This document shows, piece after piece, positions 1-6,584 of a DNA stretch of 9,523 nt. The stretch is taken from positions 1-9,523 of the forward strand of contig JALOLI010000029.1 in NCBI GenBank assembly GCA_025456165.1, written 5' to 3'. Numbering within the stretch: position 1 is the first letter of the stretch; every line of letters starts with the position of its first letter. The notes below the pieces were generated by a model, which did not search any database, was not told the origin of the DNA, and saw nothing but the letters and a program-made list of their open reading frames with translations. Source of the DNA: Acidimicrobiia bacterium. Lineage in GTDB: Bacteria > Actinomycetota > Acidimicrobiia > UBA5794 > UBA11373. The position numbers and the translations under genes are program-made.

Positions 1-67
1 CGATGTTGGTGCCGCAGTGGCACACATACACCCCGATCTTCGGCTGGCCGTTGGTGTCGGCACTCAT
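1..67 (-). CDS. hdrA: HdrA-like FAD/iron-sulfur protein, N-terminal fragment (runs off left edge)
   Basis: Only 22 complete codons are inside the window. Residues 10-22 read KIGVYVCHCGTNI, the hallmark opening of HdrA (heterodisulfide reductase subunit A) and HdrA-like proteins, where a C-H-C-G-T-N segment precedes the FAD-binding Rossmann domain and ferredoxin domains. HdrA proteins hold FAD and [4Fe-4S] clusters and can bifurcate electrons in complexes with HdrBC, MvhD or Etf-like partners. The ATG at 67 overlaps the stop of the preceding EMO-like gene as ATGA. It has a good Shine-Dalgarno site, AGAGGAG at 74-80, with a 6-nt spacer. Identification rests on this short motif plus the HdrD/Etf neighbourhood, so family membership is likely but the full domain set and true partner are unseen. 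Confidence 0.8.
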   Translation of the reverse strand, partial: MSADTNGQPKIGVYVCHCGTNI

Positions 68-1907
68 GCCTCGCTCCTCTGTGTCGCGCCGATGGCGTCT
101 TCCACCAGTTCAACGATATCCCGTACGGCGAGCGCCCCCTCCAACCCGGTGGTTTTGAGGGCGTCGCGGAACATGACCAGGTCCTTGGGGCAAGCCACCA
201 CCATGGTGGCCACCCCTTCGAGGCCGGCGGCCTCACGCACCCGGCTCTCCGCCGGGCGCTCGCCCCCGCCGGGAGCGTCTTCCATCCAGATGCGGCCCCC
301 GCCGGCGCCGCAGCAGTAGGCCGCGGCCCCGTGGCGCGGCATCTCGGTGACCTTCAGCCCCAGCGCCCCCAGCACCCGGCGCGGCGGCTCGTAGATGCCG
401 CCGTAGCGCCCCAGGTAGCAGGGGTCGTGGTAAGTGACCCGGGCCCCACCGTCGGGGACGACCGGCAGGCGGCCCGAGGCGATCAGCCCCTCCAGGACCT
501 CGGTGTAGTGGACCACCCGGCCGTCGAGCCCGTACTCGTTCTTGAGGGCGTGATAGGTGTGGGGGTCCGTGGTGACGATGGCCCGATGCTGGGAAGCGCC
601 GAGCGCTGCCAGGTTCTTCTCCCGCAGCATCTCGCCTGGACCCGGGGATCGAAGGAGGCGTAGTCGCCCACGAACCACAGGTACTCCACGGGCTCGCGGC
701 GGGCGTCCTTGACGTCGAAGCCCAGGTCGCGGGCCCACTTCGCCCGCTGGCGGGGCGACTGGCCGAAGGAGTTCCCGTAACGGGTCAGGCCGGTGAGCAT
801 GTCCTGCACTCCCGGGCTCACCTCGCCGCGGATCATCAACTGGCGGCGCATCTCGACGATCAGTGGGATGTGCTCGTTGAAAACTGGGCAGCTCTCCATG
901 CAGGCCCGGCAGGTGGTGCAGGCCCAGATGGCCGCGGGCCCCACCGTCTCGATTAGATCGACCTTCCCGTTGCGCTTGGCCGCCGCAGCCAGCAGCAGCA
1001 GCTTCATCTCGTGGACGAGGTCCTTGGGCGACAGCACCCCGCCGGAGGCGAAGGCCGGGCAGGCCCGGTCGCAGCGCCCGCACTCGGCGCAGGCCAGGCC
1101 GTTGTACAGCTCCCGCCAGGTGAACTCCTCGAGTTGGGCTGCTCCTTCAGAAGCCGGCGGCATGGCCCCCGACTCCAGCGAGGCGGCGAACACGCTGAAA
1201 GGGGAAGCCAGCAGGTGGAGGTGCTTGGAGTACAGCAGGTAGGCCAGGAAGGCGAGGACCGCAACCATGTGGAGCCACCACATGGCGAGGAAGAGGCCCT
1301 CGGCCGCCTCGGCCGACATCCCGCCCAGCCAGCCTCCGATCACCTCGCCCGCGGGGCTCCATGAGGCCGGGCCCTCCTCGGCGGCGGCCTTGGCGCCCTG
1401 GCCAATCAGGAAAGTGACGAGCAGCAGGGAGATCAGCAGGAGGATGATCGTGGCGTCGCGCGACCGCGACAGGCGCGCCGGGGTGAACACGTATCGGCGG
1501 ATCGCCGCCCCGGCGAGGGCCACCATGGCCGCCAGGGTGAGCCACTCCATGGGGAAGGCCATCCAGGCGACCTCGTCGGCGTACGGGATGGGCAGGAAGG
1601 GGAAGAGGCCGCGCAGCAGATTCCAGGCGAAGCTGACGGCGTAGAACAGGAAGGTCCAGAAGATGACCAGGTGGGCGAGGCCGATCCCCGGGTTGGCGAA
1701 CATCCGGCGCTGGCCGGCCACGTTGACCACGGTGTTCCACAAGCGCCGCGGCAGCCGATCCCAGCGGGGCTCCGCCCGGCCCCGGGCCAGGGCGGCGACC
1801 AGCCGGTAGGCCCGCAGACCGAAGAGCGTCAGGGCCGCCAGCGTCAGTACCCAGAGGAAGACGTAGCCCGGTATGCCGATGAGGCTCGACGTGGTCGGAT
1901 CGGGCAT
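64..1907 (-). pseudogene. FadF/EMO-type membrane ETF:quinone oxidoreductase (HdrE-HdrD fusion), frameshifted by an internal deletion
   Basis: The intact family carries electrons from reduced ETF to menaquinone at the membrane. The N-terminal NarI/HdrE-like part has about five membrane helices (residues roughly 9-30, 76-98, 114-136, 152-170, 204-226), with candidate heme-b histidines H79, H213, H229 and H231. Two [4Fe-4S] motifs follow (C273/C276/C279/C283 and C330/C333/C336/C340), then the first CCG region. The frame starting at ATG 1907 stays homologous to about residue 424 (position 636), then runs into an unrelated 50-residue tail ending at 483. Homology resumes in another frame at 633 (EMLREKN onward) and continues to the TGA at 64, including a second CCG motif (YHDPC, CCGAGGG, CPKD). 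Alignment with the paralogue at 3719-4918 shows about 40 residues missing at the junction. An AAGGGG Shine-Dalgarno-like sequence precedes the ATG, 3 nt after etfA. This is either a true pseudogene or an assembly error. Confidence 0.85.
74..80 (-). promoter_or_regulatory. Ribosome binding site of the HdrA-like gene
   Basis: The minus strand reads AGAGGAG, six bases before the ATG at 67. It lies inside the last codons of the EMO-like gene. It supports the ATG at 67 as the true start of the partial HdrA gene, even though only 67 bases of that gene are visible. Confidence 0.7.
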
Positions 1908-1910
1908 TCG

Positions 1911-2885
1911 CTACCCCTTCCGCTTCCGCACGGCCTCGGCCAGAGCCTCCAGCACGTCGGTGGCATCCTCGACGATGCCGTAGTGAGCCACCGAGAAGAT
2001 GGGAGCGCCGGCGTCCATGTTCACGGCCACGATCAGCTCGGCGTCCTTCATCCCTTCGACGTGCTCGGGAGCCCCGCTGATCCCGGCGGCCACGTACAGC
2101 CGGGGCTTCACCGTCGCCCCGGACTTGCCCACCTGGCGCACCAGGGGCAGCCAGCCCTGGTCGATCACCGGCCGCGACCCGCAGACCGCCCCGCCGAGGG
2201 CCGCCGCCAGGTCCTCGGCCACTTCGAGGTTGGCCTGGTTGCTGATCCCGCGGCCGACGGCCACCAGGAAGTCCTGCTGGGTGATGTCGACGTCGCCGGC
2301 CTCCGGCTCCTGGTATTCCAGCCAGGTCACCCCGGACCCGGGGGCGAAGTCCACTGCCACATCCTCGATCTCGGGGGTTACTCCCCCGCGGCCGGCCTCC
2401 GCCGGCCGCGTCCCGGGGAGCACGGCGACGACCACCGTTCCTCCGCCGGCGCTGATCGTCGCCGCCATCTTCCCGCCGTAGAGAAGGCTGGAGAACTCGA
2501 CCGCACCACCGGCGGCCGTTGCCTCCCGGCAGAAGTTGACCAGCGGGGCGCCGAGGCGTGCCGGCAGCAGCCCCAGCAGGTCCCAGCTGACATTGGTGGT
2601 TGGAACCAGGATCAGGGCGGGCGCCCTATCGGCCGCCAGGGCCGCCAGGGCTCGGCCGACCTGCTCGCCGGTGCCGTCGGCCAGCGCCGGATGCTCGATG
2701 CAGAGGACGCCGTCGGACCGGCCCAGTGAGGCCGCCAGCGGGCGAGCCCCGTGCCCGGCCAGGACGGCCTCGAGGCGCGTCCCCAGGCCGGTGGCCAGCT
2801 CACGCCCCAGGGCCAAGGCCTCAAAGGTGGCGTCCGAGATCGATCCCTTCCACTGCTCCGCCACTACCCAGACGTTGCCTGCCAT
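1911..2885 (-). CDS. etfA: Electron transfer flavoprotein subunit alpha
   Basis: EtfA pairs with EtfB to hold FAD and carry electrons from acyl-CoA dehydrogenases and similar flavoenzymes. From the ATG at 2885 the protein has 324 residues, normal for the family. The C-terminal FAD domain is clear: GSR at 236-238, QVGKSG at 251-256, GISGA at 268-272, then N289, D291 and APIF. The usual ADYG segment reads AHYG here. A second in-frame ATG lies at 2891, but the GAGGAG ribosome site touches it directly and is six bases from the ATG at 2885, so 2885 is preferred. It follows etfB almost without a gap and precedes the EMO-like gene by 3 nt, which points to ETF-to-quinone electron transfer. The N-terminal domain is divergent, so the functional group (simple carrier or bifurcating) cannot be settled by eye. 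Confidence 0.93.
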   Translation of the reverse strand: MAGNVWVVAEQWKGSISDATFEALALGRELATGLGTRLEAVLAGHGARPLAASLGRSDGVLCIEHPALADGTGEQVGRALAALAADRAPALILVPTTNVSWDLLGLLPARLGAPLVNFCREATAAGGAVEFSSLLYGGKMAATISAGGGTVVVAVLPGTRPAEAGRGGVTPEIEDVAVDFAPGSGVTWLEYQEPEAGDVDITQQDFLVAVGRGISNQANLEVAEDLAAALGGAVCGSRPVIDQGWLPLVRQVGKSGATVKPRLYVAAGISGAPEHVEGMKDAELIVAVNMDAGAPIFSVAHYGIVEDATDVLEALAEAVRKRKG

Positions 2886-2891
2886 TGGCAT

Positions 2892-2897
2892 CTCCTC
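2892..2897 (-). promoter_or_regulatory. Ribosome binding site that decides the etfA start
   Basis: GAGGAG on the minus strand overlaps the last bases of the etfB stop codon. It abuts the ATG at 2891 with no spacer but stands six bases from the ATG at 2885. Standard spacing therefore favours the inner ATG. Its overlap with the etfB stop suggests translational coupling that keeps the two subunits in balance. Confidence 0.65.
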
Positions 2898-3669
2898 AGA
2901 GCAATCCCCGGGCGGCGAGGATGTCGGCTACCTTCTCCGCCGCTTCGCGTGCCGATCCCTGCAGCATCTCGGCGTGCCCCGCCGCTTCCGGCTTGGCCAT
3001 CGCCGTGATCTCGATCGACGGCATGCCGGGCCCTCCCGCTGCGGCGACCGCCTCGATGCCTCCGGCGCCGATGGCCGCCCGCACCTTGGCGATCGGGACG
3101 TAGCGGGGCGGCTTCTCGCAACCCTGGATACCCAGCAACGCCGGGAGGGTCACTTCGAAGCGGCCCATGACGCCGCCGGCGTACTCCTTGGACACCTCGG
3201 CCTTTCCCCCGTCTACAGCGACCCGGCTCACCAGGCCCAGGTAAGGCAGATCCAGCGCGGTGGCCAGGAGAGGCGCCACGAACCCGTCGAGGTCGTCGAT
3301 GGACTGGCAGCCGCTGAGCACCAGGTCCGCGGGAAGCACCCCGTCGATGATGGGGAGGGTGGCCGCCAGGGCAGCCGCCGTGGCCCGCGCCCCGGCCCCG
3401 GCGGGCAGGCCGGTCACTTTGATCAGCCGGTCGGCGCCCTTGGCCCGCGCCGTGAAGAGCACGTCGTCGACCTCGGGGGCTTCCGGAGCCACCACGATGA
3501 CCGTGGCCTGCAGGCGGTCCTTGAGGAGCAGGGCCTGTTCGAGCGCGTACTCGTCGCGCTCGTTGACGATGAAGCGGAGGAACTCCTGGTCCAGCGACCG
3601 GCCGTCGCCGGCCACCTCCAGTTCCTCCACGATGTCGGGCACCATCTTCATCAACACCAGGATCTTCAT
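2896..3669 (-). CDS. etfB: Electron transfer flavoprotein subunit beta
   Basis: The 257-residue product has EtfB architecture. It opens MKILVLMKMVPD, a version of the family's VK-VPD start, followed by NERDEYALE at 36-44 (canonically N-x-x-DEYA-x-E), an LxxGCQSIDD segment around 118-126 matching the nucleotide-binding G-QxxD loop, and PPRY at 187-190. EtfB binds AMP in simple ETFs or a second FAD in bifurcating ETFs. Here the loop after GADR (about 86-97) and the SIDDLDG segment differ from the common housekeeping form, so this looks like a divergent ETF. The ATG at 3669 has GAGGAGGG at 3682-3689 (12-nt spacer) and a closer AAGG at 3674-3677. The gene sits 49 nt after the HdrD-like gene and runs straight into etfA. 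Confidence 0.93.
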   Translation of the reverse strand: MKILVLMKMVPDIVEELEVAGDGRSLDQEFLRFIVNERDEYALEQALLLKDRLQATVIVVAPEAPEVDDVLFTARAKGADRLIKVTGLPAGAGARATAAALAATLPIIDGVLPADLVLSGCQSIDDLDGFVAPLLATALDLPYLGLVSRVAVDGGKAEVSKEYAGGVMGRFEVTLPALLGIQGCEKPPRYVPIAKVRAAIGAGGIEAVAAAGGPGMPSIEITAMAKPEAAGHAEMLQGSAREAAEKVADILAARGLL

Positions 3670-3718
3670 GGCGCCTTGCCGCCCTCCTCGCTAGCTGCTC
3701 CCTCCGGTCTCCCGGCTT

Positions 3719-4918
3719 TCATTCCGCCAAAGCCTCGGCGACCAGCTCCATGACGTCGCGGACCACCATGCGGTCGTCGCCGCCCAGCACCTTCAGGGAA
3801 TCCTCGAATCGGGGCACCTCGTACGGGCAGGAGACTGCCAGCACGTCGGCCCCGGTCTCCAGGGCCTCCTCGACCCGGCGGTCGGAGAGGCGCGGATGCC
3901 CCTTCGCCTTGTAGAAGGTGTCGAGCCACATCCCGCCGCCGCCCCCGCCGCAGCAGATGGTGTTGTCGCGGTTGTGGGTCATCTCGACCAGGCTCACTCC
4001 CGGCAGAGCCTCGAGCAGGCGGCGCGGCTCGTCGTGCATGTGGTTGTGCCGGCCCAGCACGCAGGAGTCGTGATAGGTGATCTTGTAGCCCAGTTCCCTG
4101 GTGAGGCGCGGGCGCAACGCGTCGAGGCGCGACGCCACGAACGGGGTGGTGTGATCCACCGGATTGCCCAGGCCCAGCGCCGGGTAGACGAAGCGAAATG
4201 CGTCGAAGGCGTGCGGGTCTGAGGTGAGCAAGGAGCCGAACTCGTACTTGCCGAAGGTCGCCATGTTCTGCTCGCGCAGGGTGTCGAACAAGCCCTTCTC
4301 CCCGACCAGTCGGGCACACTCGCCGGCGCACTTCTCCTCATTGCCGAGGATGGCGAAGTCGACCCCGAGGGCGTTGAGGAGGCGTGCCGTTGCCCGGGCA
4401 TTCTCCTGGCCGCGCGGGTAGTAGGCGGCGTAGCACTCCACGATCCACAGCACGTCGACCGGCCGCCCCAGGTCGCGCAGGATGGGCACCGGGACCCCGG
4501 CGGTTTCCACCCAGGCCGCCCGCTTGCGCGGCGACTCGCCCATGGGGTTGCCGTAGCGCATGGTGTTCGACAAGGCACCCTGCAGCTCGGCCGGAACCTG
4601 AGGCAGGCGCAGCAGCACCTGTTCCTTGACGAGGGGCAGCAGCACATCGGTGAGGCGCAACCCGCGCGGGCACTTGGCCCAGCAGTCGTAACAGGTCACG
4701 CAGCTCAGGAGGTCGTCACTGGCCAGAACCTCCTCGATGAACCCTTCCCGCAGCATGCCGATGAGCCGTCGCGGGGTGTAGCGCAGGACCTCGCCGTAAG
4801 GACAGGTGCCGGCACAGGTGCCGCACTGAATGCAGCTCAACAGCTCTCTTCCCGCCGGGGTGGCGAGGAGGCCGTCGAGAGTGAGATCGGGCGTCTCCAG
4901 CACGGTCGCCTGGGCCAT
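3719..4918 (-). CDS. Soluble HdrD-like (Fe-S)-binding protein, CCG-domain family
   Basis: This 399-residue protein has no membrane segments and matches the HdrD/GlpC-type layout. It has two [4Fe-4S] motifs, C29/C32/C35/C39-P and C73/C76/C79/C83-P, followed by two CCG-type regions. The first is degenerate: C162, then C197-A-G in place of CCG, C201, and DPHA at 234-237 where a CPxC would be expected. The second keeps C286 and C322-C323-G but ends CPYE at 364-367, lacking the last cysteine. Such proteins pass electrons between flavoproteins and thiols, quinone modules or Hdr complexes. The ATG at 4918 overlaps the marR stop as TGATG and has AGGAGGA at 4927-4933 with an 8-nt spacer. The N-terminal extension of the open frame to 5053 is only a shadow of marR. 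It is a paralogue of the C-terminal half of the EMO-like gene downstream. Substrate and partner are unknown. Confidence 0.88.
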   Translation of the reverse strand: MAQATVLETPDLTLDGLLATPAGRELLSCIQCGTCAGTCPYGEVLRYTPRRLIGMLREGFIEEVLASDDLLSCVTCYDCWAKCPRGLRLTDVLLPLVKEQVLLRLPQVPAELQGALSNTMRYGNPMGESPRKRAAWVETAGVPVPILRDLGRPVDVLWIVECYAAYYPRGQENARATARLLNALGVDFAILGNEEKCAGECARLVGEKGLFDTLREQNMATFGKYEFGSLLTSDPHAFDAFRFVYPALGLGNPVDHTTPFVASRLDALRPRLTRELGYKITYHDSCVLGRHNHMHDEPRRLLEALPGVSLVEMTHNRDNTICCGGGGGGMWLDTFYKAKGHPRLSDRRVEEALETGADVLAVSCPYEVPRFEDSLKVLGGDDRMVVRDVMELVAEALAE

Positions 4919-5559
4919 CAGCCGATTCCTCCTGTCGTTGCTCTCACCCGGTCGCCGCTCGCCACCCGGCGGGCGCCGGCCGGGGGCTCCCGGCGGCGCC
5001 CCGACCCGAGGTGCAGGTAGCACCGATCGTCGGTCGAAGTGCGCAGCAGGCACTCGTCGCGGAAGTACAGGCCGCAGCGGAAGCAGAGGCTGCCCTGCTC
5101 CCGGCGCCCCGCGGCCAGAGAAACCGAAAGGCGGTCGAGGCTCGTGGTCAGGTCCCGCAACTGCCGCAGGCCTGCCCCGGACAACAGGCGCAGCAGCGCG
5201 GCGCTGCTGCGCGTCTCGAAGGCCTCGAGCAGCCCCCGGCCGTCGCCGGTGACCGAAACCTGGGTGGCCCGCCGGTCGTCGGGCGCTTCGGCCCGGCCCA
5301 GCAGGCCGGCGCGCACCAGGCGGTCGACGGCCTTGCTGGCAGCGGCGTTGCTGATGCCCAGGAAGGCGGCGACATCGCCGATGTTGAGGCGGCCCTGCCT
5401 CTCCACCAGCCGCAGCAGCTTCAACTGGGCGAAAGTGAGCCGGTCGCCGGCGACCTCGGTGAGCACACCCGCCAGCAGGTCGGAGGAAGTGGTGGAGAAG
5501 ATCGCGGTGCTGGCCAGCAGATCGTTGATGGCCTCGAGGGCCTCAGAGCGTCCTACCAC
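4918..5559 (-). CDS. MarR-family winged-helix regulator with a C-terminal four-cysteine segment
   Basis: The 213-residue product carries a MarR-type winged helix. The DNA-reading part is around residues 57-83 (LNIGDVAAFLGIS then NAAASKAVDRLVRAGLL) and the wing contains DDRRATQVSVT at 94-104, the usual MarR D-x-R signature. MarR proteins are dimeric ligand- or redox-responsive regulators, most often repressors. After the dimerisation helices the protein adds C159-x2-C162-x7-C170-x9-C180, which ordinary MarR proteins of about 150 residues lack, and then an Arg/Gly-rich tail that is probably disordered. The cysteines could bind zinc or an Fe-S cluster, or act as a thiol switch. The start is GTG at 5559 with only a weak ribosome site, so the first residues are less certain. 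It is the first gene of the Etf/Hdr unit, so it most likely controls that unit and itself. Confidence 0.88.
   Translation of the reverse strand: MVGRSEALEAINDLLASTAIFSTTSSDLLAGVLTEVAGDRLTFAQLKLLRLVERQGRLNIGDVAAFLGISNAAASKAVDRLVRAGLLGRAEAPDDRRATQVSVTGDGRGLLEAFETRSSAALLRLLSGAGLRQLRDLTTSLDRLSVSLAAGRREQGSLCFRCGLYFRDECLLRTSTDDRCYLHLGSGRRREPPAGARRVASGDRVRATTGGIG
4927..4933 (-). promoter_or_regulatory. Ribosome binding site of the HdrD-like gene
   Basis: AGGAGGA on the minus strand is a near-perfect Shine-Dalgarno sequence, eight bases before the ATG at 4918. It fixes the HdrD-like start there rather than at codons further upstream. It lies in the last codons of marR, consistent with coupled translation. 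Confidence 0.7.
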
Positions 5560-5602
5560 GACCTACCCGCTTCTCGGCGCCGGACGGACTACACGCAACC
5601 CC

Positions 5603-5627
5603 GTTGATATTAAACCGAGTTGACCAA
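5603..5627. promoter_or_regulatory. Candidate MarR operator overlapping the promoter
   Basis: Three partly symmetric elements lie in the promoter patch. GTTGATATTAAAC (5603-5615) is an imperfect palindrome with GTT/AAC ends, and TTGACCAA (5620-5627) is nearly self-complementary. The word GTTGA repeats directly at 5603-5607 and 5619-5623, 16 bp apart. MarR proteins typically bind 15-20 bp imperfect palindromes over their own promoter, so autoregulation is plausible. The symmetry is too weak to define the exact site. Confidence 0.3.
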
Positions 5628-5635
5628 TGCCGCAA
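5607..5635 (-). promoter_or_regulatory. Candidate promoter for the marR-hdrD-etfBA unit
   Basis: The gap between the epimerase-like gene and marR (5560-5644) contains the most AT-rich patch I see in the window. On the minus strand a possible -35 TTGCGG (5630-5635) and -10 TAATAT (5607-5612) are separated by exactly 17 bp, placing transcription start near 5600, about 40 nt before the GTG of marR. Each box matches the sigma-70 consensus only partly (3/6 and 4/6). Position and AT content support it more than the match does. Confidence 0.45.
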
Positions 5636-5644
5636 CGCGGGTAT

Positions 5645-6562
5645 CTAGGCCGAAAGGGCCGCCGCCACCGCCTCCTCCACCCCGGGGTGGGCGAAGCGGA
5701 ACCCGTCCGCCTCGAGACGCCCGGGGAAGACCGCGGCGCTGTCGAAGAGCAGGAGGTCGGCCAGGTCGCGGCCCAGCAGGAGCCGCGGCACCAGGCGCGG
5801 AATCGGCAGCCACACCGGGCGGCCCAGGGCCTTCCCCACCGCCTTGACGAAGCGCTTGTTGTCGGCGGGCTCGGGGGAGGTCAGGTTCACCGGCCCGGCC
5901 AGGTCCGAGCCGAGCAGGTGGACGATGGCCCGCACCTCATCCTCGAGGGAGATCCAGGGCCATACCTGGGACCCGTCGCCCAGCCACCCCCCCAGGCCCC
6001 AGCGGTAGGGGCTCAGCCAGGCCGGGCCGAGAGGGGCGAGCAGACGGGCCAGGGCGCCTCCGGACCGCGAGAGCACCACCCCGCTGCGCAGGAAGGCCAC
6101 CCGGGTGCCGGCCGCGGCCACCGGCGCCGTGGCGGCCTCCCAGGCGGCGCACAACTCGGGGAAGAAGCCTGTGCCCGGGGCACTGCTCTCGTCGAGGCGC
6201 TCCCCGGGGCGGTGGCCGTAGAAGCCCACCGCCGAGGCGTTCAGCAGCACCCGCGGGGACCGCGCCAGCCCGGCCAGGGCCCGCGCCAGGAGGCCGGTGG
6301 CCCCCACCCGGCTGTCCCAGACAAGCCGTCTCTCCCCCTCGTCCCAGCGACGCTCCCCGATGTTCCGCCCCGCCAGGTTGACCACGGCGTCGGCTCCCTC
6401 GAGGGCGGCGGCGTCGATCACCCCGGCCGCCGGGTCCCAGGCGATGCCGGCTTCGGCGCCTCCCGGCCGCACCAGGCGATCAACCTCATGCCCGGCGGCT
6501 TCCAGCGCCGGGACCAGGGCCGAACCGACCAGCCCGCTCGAGCCCGCCACCACGATGCGCAT
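5645..6562 (-). CDS. TIGR01777-family NAD(P)-binding epimerase-like protein (SDR superfamily, DUF1731 C-terminus)
   Basis: The 305-residue protein opens with a Rossmann fold, MRIVVAGSSGLVGSAL, with the GxxGxxG dinucleotide motif at 7-13, then VNLAG at 61-65 and NASAVGFYG at 108-116. These and the later GVVLSRSGGAL, WISLEDEVRA and C-terminal GFRFAHPGVEEA blocks are the signature of the TIGR01777/YfcH family, whose C-terminal part is the DUF1731 domain. Substrate is not established for the family. The ATG at 6562 is chosen because GAGGAGG lies at 6568-6574 with a 5-nt spacer. The 40 residues upstream in the same frame are a shadow of plsC. It follows plsC by 22 nt and ends the housekeeping unit. 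A run of seven C near 5979-5985 does not disturb the frame. Confidence 0.92.
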   Translation of the reverse strand: MRIVVAGSSGLVGSALVPALEAAGHEVDRLVRPGGAEAGIAWDPAAGVIDAAALEGADAVVNLAGRNIGERRWDEGERRLVWDSRVGATGLLARALAGLARSPRVLLNASAVGFYGHRPGERLDESSAPGTGFFPELCAAWEAATAPVAAAGTRVAFLRSGVVLSRSGGALARLLAPLGPAWLSPYRWGLGGWLGDGSQVWPWISLEDEVRAIVHLLGSDLAGPVNLTSPEPADNKRFVKAVGKALGRPVWLPIPRLVPRLLLGRDLADLLLFDSAAVFPGRLEADGFRFAHPGVEEAVAAALSA

Positions 6563-6584
6563 GCCGGCCTCCTCTGCCGCGAGG

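Noticed and set aside
483..660. Programmed ribosomal frameshift in the EMO-like gene
   Set aside because: A shift would join the two frames but could not supply the roughly 40 conserved residues missing at the junction, and no slippery run with a following stem is evident there.
1671..2729. Long plus-strand open frame opposite etfA
   Set aside because: Its product is rich in Gly, Pro, Arg, His and Gln without any recognisable domain, and it lies wholly antisense to clear etfA. Long antisense frames are expected in GC-rich coding DNA.
2536..3753. Long plus-strand open frame opposite etfA and etfB
   Set aside because: Low-complexity composition, no domain, and full overlap with well-supported genes on the other strand.
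5630..5640. Hairpin CCGC-AAC-GCGG after the epimerase-like gene as a terminator
   Set aside because: Only four base pairs and no following T-run on the minus strand, and it overlaps the proposed -35 box.
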